DNA from: Promethearchaeota archaeon
Lineage (GTDB): Archaea > Asgardarchaeota > Lokiarchaeia > Sigyniarchaeales > SOKP01
Assembly (NCBI GenBank): GCA_019057795.1
Contig: JAHLWS010000022.1
Span: 1-64,000 of the forward strand
Direction of reading: 5' to 3'
Length of the DNA: 64,000 nt
This document shows, piece by piece, positions 28,674-36,542 of the stretch (position 1 is its first letter; every line of letters begins with the position of its first letter). The translations under genes and the position numbers were made by a program. The notes under the pieces were generated by a model, which had not been told where the DNA came from, did no database searches, and was given only the letters and a program-made list of their open reading frames with translations.

Positions 28674-29819
28674 ATGAATGTTTTATTAACAGGTGCTTTT
28701 GGAAATGTTGGATTAAGTACTTTAAAAGAATTACTAAATAAAGATTATAACGTTAGAGTATTTGAAGTATATAACCGGAAAAATAGAAAATTAGCTAAAA
28801 AATTCAAAAACAAGATTGATATTGTTTGGGGCGACCTTAGAAATAAAGACGACGTGGAAAGCGCAGTTAAAGAACAAGATGTTATTATTCATTTAGCAGC
28901 CATTATTCCACCGCTAGCAGATGTCAACACAAGCTTAGCTGAATCCGTAAATGTTGGAGGAACTAAAAATTTGCTCAATGCTATAAAAAATCAAGCCCAA
29001 AAACCAAAATTAATTTTTACTTCTTCAATTGCCATTTATGGAGATAGACTAGATAACCCAATGATTAAAACTACTGACATCCTTGCTCCAAGTCGCGGAG
29101 ATTATTATGCTTTGACCAAAATTACGGCGGAAAAATTGATAAGGAAATCGGGTGTAGATTTTGCAATATTTAGATTAACATATATTACTTCAGTAAACAA
29201 ATTGAATATGGATCCATTGATGTTCCATATGCCTTTAGATACTTCAATCGAAATTTGTGATACTAAAGATGTCGGACTAGCGCTTGCTAACGCTGTTGAG
29301 TGCGATGAGGTATGGGGCGATACGTTCAATCTAGCTGGTGGAGAAAGATGTAGAATAACTTATAGAGAGTACCTTAATGATATGATGGAAATTTTTGGGT
29401 TAGGTCAAAATTTTTTACCTGAAGAAGGATTTGCTGAGAAAGACTTTCATTGTGGCTTTTGCGACACCCATAAGTCCGAAAACCTATTACATTACCAAAG
29501 ACACACGCTTCAAGATTATTATAAAGAAGTTGAAAAAAAAGTACGAGCGAAAAGACGTTTTGTGCCAATGGTTAAATGGATAATTCGATTAAATCTCTTA
29601 AAAAAATCGGAATTTTACAACAGGTTTAAGTTTTTTAAGAAAAAAGCTGGAGCTTTTACTATCTCGGAAAATAAATTAATTAGAAAAATCCTTTCAAACA
29701 ATTTCAATAGGATAGAACTATTAGAAAGAAAAATCGAAAAGTTAGAAGAGTTAACTTCTGAATTAGTCGAAAAAAGAAGTTTATTAATATCCACGAATCA
29801 AAGTCAATCAATAAGCTAA
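28674..29819 (+). CDS. NAD-dependent epimerase/dehydratase (extended SDR)
   Basis: The 381-aa protein has the extended SDR fold: NAD motif TGAFGNVGLSTLKELL (residues 6-21), VIIHLAAIIPP, a catalytic serine region FTSSIAIYGD, and YALTKITAEKL with the YxxxK pair. The specificity domain follows, and the last 110 residues are basic and helical, ending in a coiled coil (IELLERKIEKLEELTSELVEK). The ATG follows a strong AGGGGAG ribosome site. It probably modifies a nucleotide sugar; the substrate is not known. Confidence 0.85.
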   Translation: MNVLLTGAFGNVGLSTLKELLNKDYNVRVFEVYNRKNRKLAKKFKNKIDIVWGDLRNKDDVESAVKEQDVIIHLAAIIPPLADVNTSLAESVNVGGTKNLLNAIKNQAQKPKLIFTSSIAIYGDRLDNPMIKTTDILAPSRGDYYALTKITAEKLIRKSGVDFAIFRLTYITSVNKLNMDPLMFHMPLDTSIEICDTKDVGLALANAVECDEVWGDTFNLAGGERCRITYREYLNDMMEIFGLGQNFLPEEGFAEKDFHCGFCDTHKSENLLHYQRHTLQDYYKEVEKKVRAKRRFVPMVKWIIRLNLLKKSEFYNRFKFFKKKAGAFTISENKLIRKILSNNFNRIELLERKIEKLEELTSELVEKRSLLISTNQSQSIS

Positions 29820-30037
29820 ATTTATTAATCCTCTTGATATAGATTCCTCTTCAAATACTCTTTTTATAACAAAATTTTTATTACTATCAAAAATTTCCAT
29901 AGTAACTATTTTCGGTTTGGTGCTTATTTTACTAATTGCGTTATTAAAATTAACTTATACCGCTAAATAGAAAATAATTTAATATAAATAACATAAGAAA
30001 TAAAATAACCAATAAATTAAATAAAAAAAATTAAATC

Positions 30038-30085
30038 TTTCGATATTAGAAGGAGTAAATGTATCGAAAATTAATTGACAACTAA
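30038..30085 (+). promoter_or_regulatory. Leader hairpin and short leader frame before the selenocysteine hdrA
   Basis: In the 311-base leader 29820-30130, the arms TTTCGATA (30038-30045) and TATCGAAA (30062-30069) are perfectly complementary. The 16-base loop holds AGAAGGAG, a strong ribosome site, and the ATG of an eight-codon frame (30059-30085, MYRKLIDN, TAA). The hairpin would mask this site. It may be a translation control element or part of a SECIS-like structure, or chance. The rest of the leader is AT-rich with no gene. Confidence 0.4.
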
Positions 30086-30130
30086 ATAGAAATTCAAAAT
30101 TGTAAAATTTGAGGTGGAGTAAGAAAGAAA

Positions 30131-32071
30131 ATGGAAAAATCTGAAAATCATCGGATTGGATACTATGCATGCCAGTGAGGTATAAATATACGTAGTAAAG
30201 TTGATTGCGACGAGTTAGTACAATTTGCCAAAGGTTTAGATGATGTAGTTATTTCAAAAACTCATTCCTTTCTATGAACCGAAAGCGGTCAAAACGAGAT
30301 AATCAAAGACATAGAAGAAAAAGGATTAAATTGCATCGTAGCTTCTGCTTGAACGCCTAGGACACACGAACCAATTTACAGGGCAACGCTTGCTAAGACC
30401 GCTGTGAATCCTTACTTTTTTCAAATGGTTAACGTAAGAGAGCATTGTTCTTGGTGTACTGAAGATAACGAAGAAGCACTAGAAAAAGCAAAAATCTTGG
30501 TTAAAGGCGGAGTTAATAGAGCATTAAGTTTAGAAGTTGTCCCTGTAAGAACAGTTCCCGTTGAAAAAGCAACCTTAGTTGTTGGCGGAGGAATAGCTGG
30601 GATGAACGCCGCGTTAGACCTAGCAAATGGAGGGATAAAAGTTTATTTAGTCGAAAAAAATACCACAATCGGGGGAAGAATGTCTCAGTTAGATAGAACC
30701 TTCCCAACCGACGATTGTTCGATTTGAATTTGCGGACCCAAAATGCTTGAAGTCAATCGCCACGAAAATATCGAGATTCTTAGCTATAGCGAAGTTAAGA
30801 AGGTTGAAGGGTATGTTGGAAATTATAAAATCACCGTTGAGAAGAAGCCACGTTTCATAAATATCGATTGTAATGGTTGTGGTGCCTGTTCTGAAGTGTG
30901 TCCGGTATATACTTCGAACTATTTTGACGAAAATTTAGGAGTAAGAAAAGCAATAGATATAGCGTTTGGACAAGCAGTACCTTTTTTGTACGACATTAAT
31001 AGAGATGTATGCGTTGAATGTTTTAGTTGTGTGGAAGCTTGTGAGTTAGATGCCATTGACTTCAGTCAAGTGCCTGAAGAAGTTATGTTTAATGTAGGAA
31101 CGATAATAATCGCAACTGGATGGGATATTTACGAACCATATGGAGAATACGGATACGGAAAGTTCGAAAACGTGATTCAACAAGCCCAACTTGAAAGAAT
31201 CTTAGCACCGAATGGTCCATTAGAAGGACATGTTCATAGAATTTCGGACGCCAAAAAACCTAAAGAAATTGTGTTTATTCAATGCGTAGGAAGTCGTGAC
31301 ACGGAAAGACCTTATTGTAGTGGCGTTTGTTGTATGTTATCGTTGAAAAACGGAAAATTGCTTAAAGAAGAATTTCCGGACGCGAATATTACCATCTGCT
31401 ACATAGATATAAGAACAAACGAAAAAGGATTCGAAGAATACTATCAACGAGCTAAAGATTCTGATATCAGGATGATCCGGGGAAAGGTTGGCGAAATTAC
31501 TGAAGATCCAGAGACTAAAAATGTAAATGTTCGAGTTTATTCGTCATTGACTGACGAAATCATTAAAATTAGTGCGGATTTAGTCATTCTATCTACAGCT
31601 GCATTACCATCAAAAGGTACGGACCAAATAGCTAAAGTATTAAACTTAGATGTCGATAGAAACGGTTTTTTAACAGAAGCTCACTTTGGACTAATGCCAC
31701 AAGAGACTAAGACTAAGGGAATCTTTATAGCTGGGTTTGCTCAAGGACCAAAAAATATTGCGTATTCGGTTTCTCAAGCAAGAGCTGCTGCGAGCAAGGT
31801 AGCTGAATTAACTTCTCCTGGAGAAGTAGACATTGAACTAATAACTGCTGAAGTTAATAACGAGCTGTGTATTTCGTGTAAAAGGTGCGAAAAAGCATGC
31901 CCTAAAAACGCAATAACGGTTGTTGGCGACGAAGTGGCTATTGTTGACGAGATTAACTGCGACGGGTGTGGTATTTGCGCTACTTGTTGCCCCACTCATG
32001 CGATTGACATAAGATGCTATCGAGATTATCAATTATTTACTGAAATTGATGGAATCTTAGAAGGAGGTTAA
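30131..32071 (+). CDS. hdrA: Selenocysteine-containing HdrA (four in-frame UGA)
   Basis: One 646-aa HdrA is recovered if four TGA codons (30176, 30275, 30350, 30725; codons 16, 49, 74, 199) are read as selenocysteine. Each falls where the neighbouring cysteine paralogue (36542-39628) has a functional Cys: CQUGINI against CHCGINI, FLUTES against YSCSSD, ASAUTPRTHE against ASCTPRTHE, and DCSIUICGPKM against DCSLCILAPKM. The FAD motif VVGGGIAGMNAA is at about residue 151; ferredoxin cysteines start near 247 and a C-terminal 2[4Fe-4S] pair near 580 (CISCKRCEKACP, CDGCGICATCCP). The ATG at 30131 follows GAGGTGGAG. HdrA is the flavin-bifurcating subunit of heterodisulfide reductase. Multi-Sec HdrA is known in some Lokiarchaeota and methanogens. 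Confidence 0.9.
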
Positions 32072-32076
32072 ACGAA

Positions 32077-32544
32077 ATGGATGATAATTACAAAATTCTA
32101 ATGTTTGCGTGTTTAAAGTGAGGCTACTCGGCTGCTGACTTAGCTGGTGTTTCTCGCATGAAATATACGGCGTCGGTAAAGATTATAAAGGTAAGATGTA
32201 CTGGAAGAGTCGATGTAAAACACATCCTACATAGCATAAATGCTGGAGCTGATGGAGTTATGGTCGTAGGATGACGGCCAAATGAATGTCAGTTCAAAAA
32301 TGGCAATTTTACGGCTCAAAGGCACATTGATTTAGCAAATAGAATCCTAGACTCTAGAGGATTCGGCAATCAAAGAATTAACATGTACTGGTTAAGTGGA
32401 GCAGAAGCAGATAAACTTGTAAAAAGCGTTGAGGATGCTTACGAAAAAGTAAAAAGATCTGGACCCAATCCTTTAAAAAGCATGGATATTACGAAAGCAA
32501 AACAAAAAACATTAACTACTCCCATAGAAGAATGATTCTTATAA
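32077..32544 (+). CDS. mvhD: Selenocysteine-containing MvhD (two or three in-frame UGA)
   Basis: The frame begins with ATG at 32077, five bases after hdrA, with AAGGAGG as ribosome site. TGA at 32119 (codon 15) and 32272 (codon 66) align with cysteines in the intact copy at 39648-40085: CLKUGYSAADLAGVSR against CNWCSYAGADLAGVSR, and GURPNEC against GCHIGDC. These residues bind the [2Fe-2S] cluster of MvhD/VhuD, which hands electrons to HdrA. A third TGA at 32533 may be the real stop (protein 152 aa) or a third Sec followed by Phe-Leu and TAA at 32542; this cannot be decided here. The last 20 residues extend past the usual GPLK end of the family. Confidence 0.88.
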
Positions 32545-32564
32545 AAAAAATTTAGTTATAAGAT

Positions 32565-32589
32565 GACTTACCTTGCGAAGGAGGGAGTT
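32565..32589 (+). promoter_or_regulatory. Candidate SECIS-like hairpin after mvhD
   Basis: Directly after the selenocysteine mvhD lies a short stem-loop: ACTT (32566-32569) pairs with GAGT (32585-32588), and CCTT (32571-32574) with AAGG (32578-32581). The loop is GCG, and the internal loop is asymmetric: A on one side, AGG on the other. Archaeal SECIS elements lie outside the coding region and have an asymmetric A / GAA internal loop below a short GC helix, so the layout is similar but not exact. ATGA lies at the base of the 5' arm. I see no other equally compact stem in this 111-base gap. Confidence 0.3.
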
Positions 32590-32646
32590 TAATAATAATT
32601 TAATTTGTTAAAATGTGTATTAAATAAATAGGTAAATGAAGGAAAT

Positions 32647-34155
32647 ATGGTTCAAGTTGTAAATAGCAAGTTATTTAAGGGAACTTCTCCCAAAGACTTA
32701 ATGGAGGCTACTTATCAAGCTTCTAGAAACTTTCAAGTAAGAGCTTTCTTTGAAGCAAAAGAAGAGATCTTGAAAGTAGGTAAATTTTCTGAAAACGAAT
32801 TTTACGAAATCCTAGATGCTATGATAGATGCCGAAACTGAGCGAAAATTAGTACTGAAAGAATTAAAGGGTAATAAGCCGTTATTTTTAGAAGAAATTGT
32901 AAAGATAGTTAAAGATTTCCCTCCTGAAAATGTTATTAGAGACATTATTTATTTAAAAGAACAAGGGTATGTTCAGGAACATGTGGAAATCAAGACTAAA
33001 ACGGTAATAAAAAAAATCAAGGGAGAAGAAAAAGAAGTTGAAGTAAAAGAATTCTTTTATAGGTACCAAGTAAGGGATTTACCAGACGATTTTATTGAGC
33101 ACTACTTTGAACCTGTTTCTATAGTTTTTAACGCGGGAGTCTGTTGTCAATGTGGATGGTGTTCTGCGATCTGTCCTGTAAACGCCATTGTAGTGACGGC
33201 AGACACTCTTGAAATTGACGAAGATATCTGCATGAAATGTGGTTTGTGTTTTTCGGTCTGTCCTCGTTCCTTTTCGATAGACCAAGCTAACGAAAGCATT
33301 AAAAAGTTAGACAAATCTTTAAAATGGTCTGACAAAACTGGAGCTTATATTAACGCTTACTCAGCATCAACGACCAAAGATGATATTAAGAAAGTTCGTC
33401 AAGATGGTGGTATTGTAACTTCTATCTTGGAATATCTTTTAGAAAATAATCTTGTTGATGCAATTGTAGCTGTGCAGCATTCTGAAGAATTGTGGAGACC
33501 AGAACCTGTAATAGTAGATAATGTGAAAGATTTATATAAAACGGGTGGAACTAAATATGCAAACTCGCCGTCTTTAACCATCATAGATCAATGTAAGAAA
33601 TACGAGAAGATAGCTTTCGTTGGGGTGCCTTGCATGATGAAAGCTATAGAAAAGGGGACTATGTTTCCAAGTGGGTTACCATTTTTTAAAAATATTAAAT
33701 ACAAGATCGGGCTTTTTTGCATGGAATCATTTCCTTACGATGGAATAATTAATTTAGCTAAAGATCAGTTTAATAAGGACATAAATGAACTAATCAAAAT
33801 GAATATTGGAGGCGGTAAATTTATAATAAATTTGAAATCTGGAGAGCAAATGGATGTACCCCTTAAAGAAGTGAAAAAATACGCGCGCGATAATTGTCAT
33901 TTTTGTGAAGATCTAACGTCAGATTACGCCGACATTTCTGTAGGATCAATTGGGTCGCAAGATGGATGGTCTTCTGTAATAACGAGATCGAAAGATGCAG
34001 ATAAACTATATAACGATATAGTTAAAGCAGGATTAATCGAATCTAAGAGTTTAAAGGATGTAAAGCCCGGGCAATTTCTAGTAGAAAAAATTGGTGGAAC
34101 TAAACGAAAAAAATGTAAATCAATAAATTTGAAAGAGAATCAAGATGAGCACTAA
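32647..34155 (+). CDS. FrhB-like protein with N-terminal winged-helix-like domain and two ferredoxin clusters
   Basis: The 502-aa protein has three parts. Residues 1-160 are helical and look like a winged-helix or regulatory domain (KPLFLEEIVKIVKDFPPENVI). Residues 165-220 hold two [4Fe-4S] motifs (CCQCGWCSAICPV and CMKCGLCFSVCPR). The rest is FrhB-type flavoprotein: QDGGIVTSILEYLLENN, FVGVPCMMKAIEKG, FCMESFPYDGII, CHFCEDLTSDYADISVGSIG. It probably mediates electron transfer between F420 or a similar donor and the Hdr proteins. Its 3' end overlaps the next gene by 11 bases. Confidence 0.85.
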   Translation: MVQVVNSKLFKGTSPKDLMEATYQASRNFQVRAFFEAKEEILKVGKFSENEFYEILDAMIDAETERKLVLKELKGNKPLFLEEIVKIVKDFPPENVIRDIIYLKEQGYVQEHVEIKTKTVIKKIKGEEKEVEVKEFFYRYQVRDLPDDFIEHYFEPVSIVFNAGVCCQCGWCSAICPVNAIVVTADTLEIDEDICMKCGLCFSVCPRSFSIDQANESIKKLDKSLKWSDKTGAYINAYSASTTKDDIKKVRQDGGIVTSILEYLLENNLVDAIVAVQHSEELWRPEPVIVDNVKDLYKTGGTKYANSPSLTIIDQCKKYEKIAFVGVPCMMKAIEKGTMFPSGLPFFKNIKYKIGLFCMESFPYDGIINLAKDQFNKDINELIKMNIGGGKFIINLKSGEQMDVPLKEVKKYARDNCHFCEDLTSDYADISVGSIGSQDGWSSVITRSKDADKLYNDIVKAGLIESKSLKDVKPGQFLVEKIGGTKRKKCKSINLKENQDEH

Positions 34156-35257
34156 ATCATTTCAGGATTTAATAAAGGAAGTACATGATATAGGCATTTG
34201 TCAAGAATGTGGTGGCTGTGTAAGTTTTTGCAGCTCAGCAGAATATAATATTATTGGATTTAAAGACCAATATTCGCCTCCAGTATATATTAACGAAGAT
34301 AAATGTCTTGAATGTGGAATATGTTATTATATTTGTCCACAAACGCATATTTTAGACGATGATCTCAACAAAACATATAAGTTTTCTGATTATTCTTCTA
34401 TGCCAATCGGATATTACGAGGATATATATTCGTGTCAAGCCACTGATGAGGAATTTTTAGAGTATGGAACTGATGGCGGTGTAGTGAACTCAATAATAAA
34501 TTATTTGATAGAGAAAAAAATGATTAATGGAGCAATTGTTTCGAGAACTGATGCTCCTTTTTCCAGAGAAGCAACTTTTGCCGATAATAAACCTGATTTA
34601 ATAAGATCTTCTGGAACTAAATTGGATATCTCGCCTCATTTAGACGAAATACAGAAGTTTAGTACTTATACTCATTCAATTCCAGAATTGAATCATTATA
34701 AATTCAAAAAATTAGCGGTAGTGGGTACTCCTTGCCAATTATATACGATCAGGTGTATGCAAGATTTAGGAGTGACTCCTTCTGAAAATGTTGAGATATG
34801 TCTTGGTTTATTTTGTTATGAAAATTTCTTTTTTGAAAAATCGCAGATAAAGAAATTTGAGAAAGATTTTAACATAAAATTTTCTGACATTGTTAAGATC
34901 AACATCAAAGAGGATGTGATTTTTAGATTAAAGAGTGAAGGAACAGGAGAAAAAATAATTCATATTCCATTTAATCATTTAAAAGAGTATATGCGTCCAG
35001 CCTGTAACGCTTGTGATGACTTCACTAATATTTTTGCTGATATCTCATTTGGAGGGTTAGGCTCACCTGATAAATATACTACTGTTATACCTCGAACTGA
35101 GAAAGGCAAAAGTATTTTATCTCAGGTAATTAATGCTGGAATAATTAATTGCTTAGATTTAGATTCAAATAAAAAAGATAAAATGACTGAGTTAATTTCC
35201 CAATTTTCTCAATCAAAAATTAAACGTAAAGAAGATTTTATGAAGAATATAATTTAA
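34145..35257 (+). CDS. Second FrhB-like ferredoxin-flavoprotein
   Basis: The 370-aa protein has an N-terminal ferredoxin pair, CQECGGCVSFCSS and CLECGICYYICPQ (about 18-65), then FrhB N and C domains (TDGGVVNSIINYLIEKK, VVGTPCQLYTIRCM, CLGLFCYENFFFEK, CNACDDFTNIFADISFGGLG). In the first motif the proline after the fourth cysteine is replaced by serine. It starts within the end of the preceding gene and ends 13 bases before the HdrD-like gene, so translation is likely coupled. Having two unlike FrhB proteins in one cluster suggests either two electron donors or a heteromer. Confidence 0.83.
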   Translation: MSTKSFQDLIKEVHDIGICQECGGCVSFCSSAEYNIIGFKDQYSPPVYINEDKCLECGICYYICPQTHILDDDLNKTYKFSDYSSMPIGYYEDIYSCQATDEEFLEYGTDGGVVNSIINYLIEKKMINGAIVSRTDAPFSREATFADNKPDLIRSSGTKLDISPHLDEIQKFSTYTHSIPELNHYKFKKLAVVGTPCQLYTIRCMQDLGVTPSENVEICLGLFCYENFFFEKSQIKKFEKDFNIKFSDIVKINIKEDVIFRLKSEGTGEKIIHIPFNHLKEYMRPACNACDDFTNIFADISFGGLGSPDKYTTVIPRTEKGKSILSQVINAGIINCLDLDSNKKDKMTELISQFSQSKIKRKEDFMKNII

Positions 35258-35270
35258 AGAGGAGTCTATT

Positions 35271-36542
35271 ATAGTAGAATCAAAAAGAGATATTGAGAGA
35301 AAAAAGTTATTTGGAGATACCTTAGATTATTTAGACAAAATTTATGAACCAGATTTAAGAAAGTTATTAAAGAGATGCTATCAATGCGGGCGGTGTAGCG
35401 GAGTTTGTCAATTAAGTAAAGTACAAATATATACTCCAAGTAAAATTATTCAATTAATTTTAGAGGGTTTTGAAGAAAAAGTATTAAAGAGCGAGGTATT
35501 ATGGGATTGTTTAACCTGTAATCAATGTCTCAAAGATTGTCCAGAGGAAATAAACTTTGCAGATCTTGTTAGAATGGCCAGATATAAGATGAGACATTCA
35601 GCAAATCAAAATATTGATGAATCTATAGCACATAAAGGAATATATACGATGATTTCAGAAATAATGAGTCGTCCATATATTAATCCTGATAGATCTCTCG
35701 AATGGATTCCTAAAGGTTGCAAAATATCGGAGAAAGGTAATATTTTATATTATGTTGGTTGTTTACCTTTTTTTAATTACGAATTTGATAATTTAGATTC
35801 TATAGCAAAAAGTACGCTACAAATTTTATGTAACGTCGAAAAAGAGCCTATAGTTGTTTTTAAAGATGAAATTTGTTGCGGACACGATATATACTGGGGT
35901 CAAGGAAAGTTAAAAACATTTATTAAGTTAGCAAAAAAAAATATTGAAATGTTTGAGAAAGCAGGAGTCTCTACTATCGTAACTGCATGTGCTGAATGCT
36001 ATAGAACTTTTAAGATTGACTATCAAAAAATTTTTGAAGATTTTAACGAAAAATTTGAAGTAAAACATATTATTGAATACATTTATGAGATGTGGAAGGA
36101 AGGTAAAATAGAATTTATAAATACGAGTCAACCTGAAGAACAAATTTCATTTACATATCACGATCCATGTAGATTAAGCAGGTTTTTACCCAAAGAAAAT
36201 AATATTACTGAAAATGTTCGGGAAATATTTAAGGAATTCAATAAATTAGGTTATAATTTTAACGAGATGGAACATAATAAATCAAACTCGTTATGTTGTG
36301 GTGTGAATTCTTGGATGAATTGTAATGAGAAATCTAAAGCTCTTAGATATAAAAGAATGTTAGAAGCCAAATCTGCTGGTACGGTGCTGGTAACTTCCTG
36401 CCCGAAATGTGGGATTCACCTCTCTTGTCTCCAAAATGATATCGAAGAAATTTCTTCAGTAAAAATTTTAGATTTCTCCGAGTTTTTAGTAAATCATATT
36501 AAAGTTATTGAATCCAATAGAAAAAGTGAGGAACAAAAATAA
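35271..36542 (+). CDS. hdrD: HdrC-HdrB fusion (HdrD-like) with a non-ATG start
   Basis: A 423-aa protein is read from about 35271. Residues 35-105 hold two [4Fe-4S] motifs (CYQCGRCSGVCQ and CLTCNQCLKDCP) of HdrC type. The remainder is HdrB type with two CCG cysteine sets: GCLPFFN, EICCGHD and CAECY, then DPCRLS, SLCCGVN and SCPKCG, which bind the noncubane clusters that reduce the heterodisulfide. HdrC followed by HdrB is the order of HdrD. No ATG, GTG or TTG lies between the upstream in-frame TAA (35253) and the ferredoxin. GAGGAG (35259-35264) points to ATA at 35271, or ATT or GTA next to it. The first ATG (35574) would lose both ferredoxin clusters. Confidence 0.82.
   Translation: MVESKRDIERKKLFGDTLDYLDKIYEPDLRKLLKRCYQCGRCSGVCQLSKVQIYTPSKIIQLILEGFEEKVLKSEVLWDCLTCNQCLKDCPEEINFADLVRMARYKMRHSANQNIDESIAHKGIYTMISEIMSRPYINPDRSLEWIPKGCKISEKGNILYYVGCLPFFNYEFDNLDSIAKSTLQILCNVEKEPIVVFKDEICCGHDIYWGQGKLKTFIKLAKKNIEMFEKAGVSTIVTACAECYRTFKIDYQKIFEDFNEKFEVKHIIEYIYEMWKEGKIEFINTSQPEEQISFTYHDPCRLSRFLPKENNITENVREIFKEFNKLGYNFNEMEHNKSNSLCCGVNSWMNCNEKSKALRYKRMLEAKSAGTVLVTSCPKCGIHLSCLQNDIEEISSVKILDFSEFLVNHIKVIESNRKSEEQK

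Noticed and set aside
30404..30727. Reading the HdrA pieces as separate short genes
   Set aside because: The pieces join in one frame through TGA codons that each align with a cysteine of the paralogue, so a single selenoprotein explains them better.
30131..32544. Genetic code change with TGA as tryptophan
   Set aside because: Other genes in the window end normally at TGA, and the in-frame TGA positions match conserved cysteines, not tryptophans.
35574..36542. HdrB-only gene starting at the first ATG
   Set aside because: The same frame upstream encodes two conserved [4Fe-4S] motifs of HdrC type directly after a ribosome site, so the gene must start earlier.
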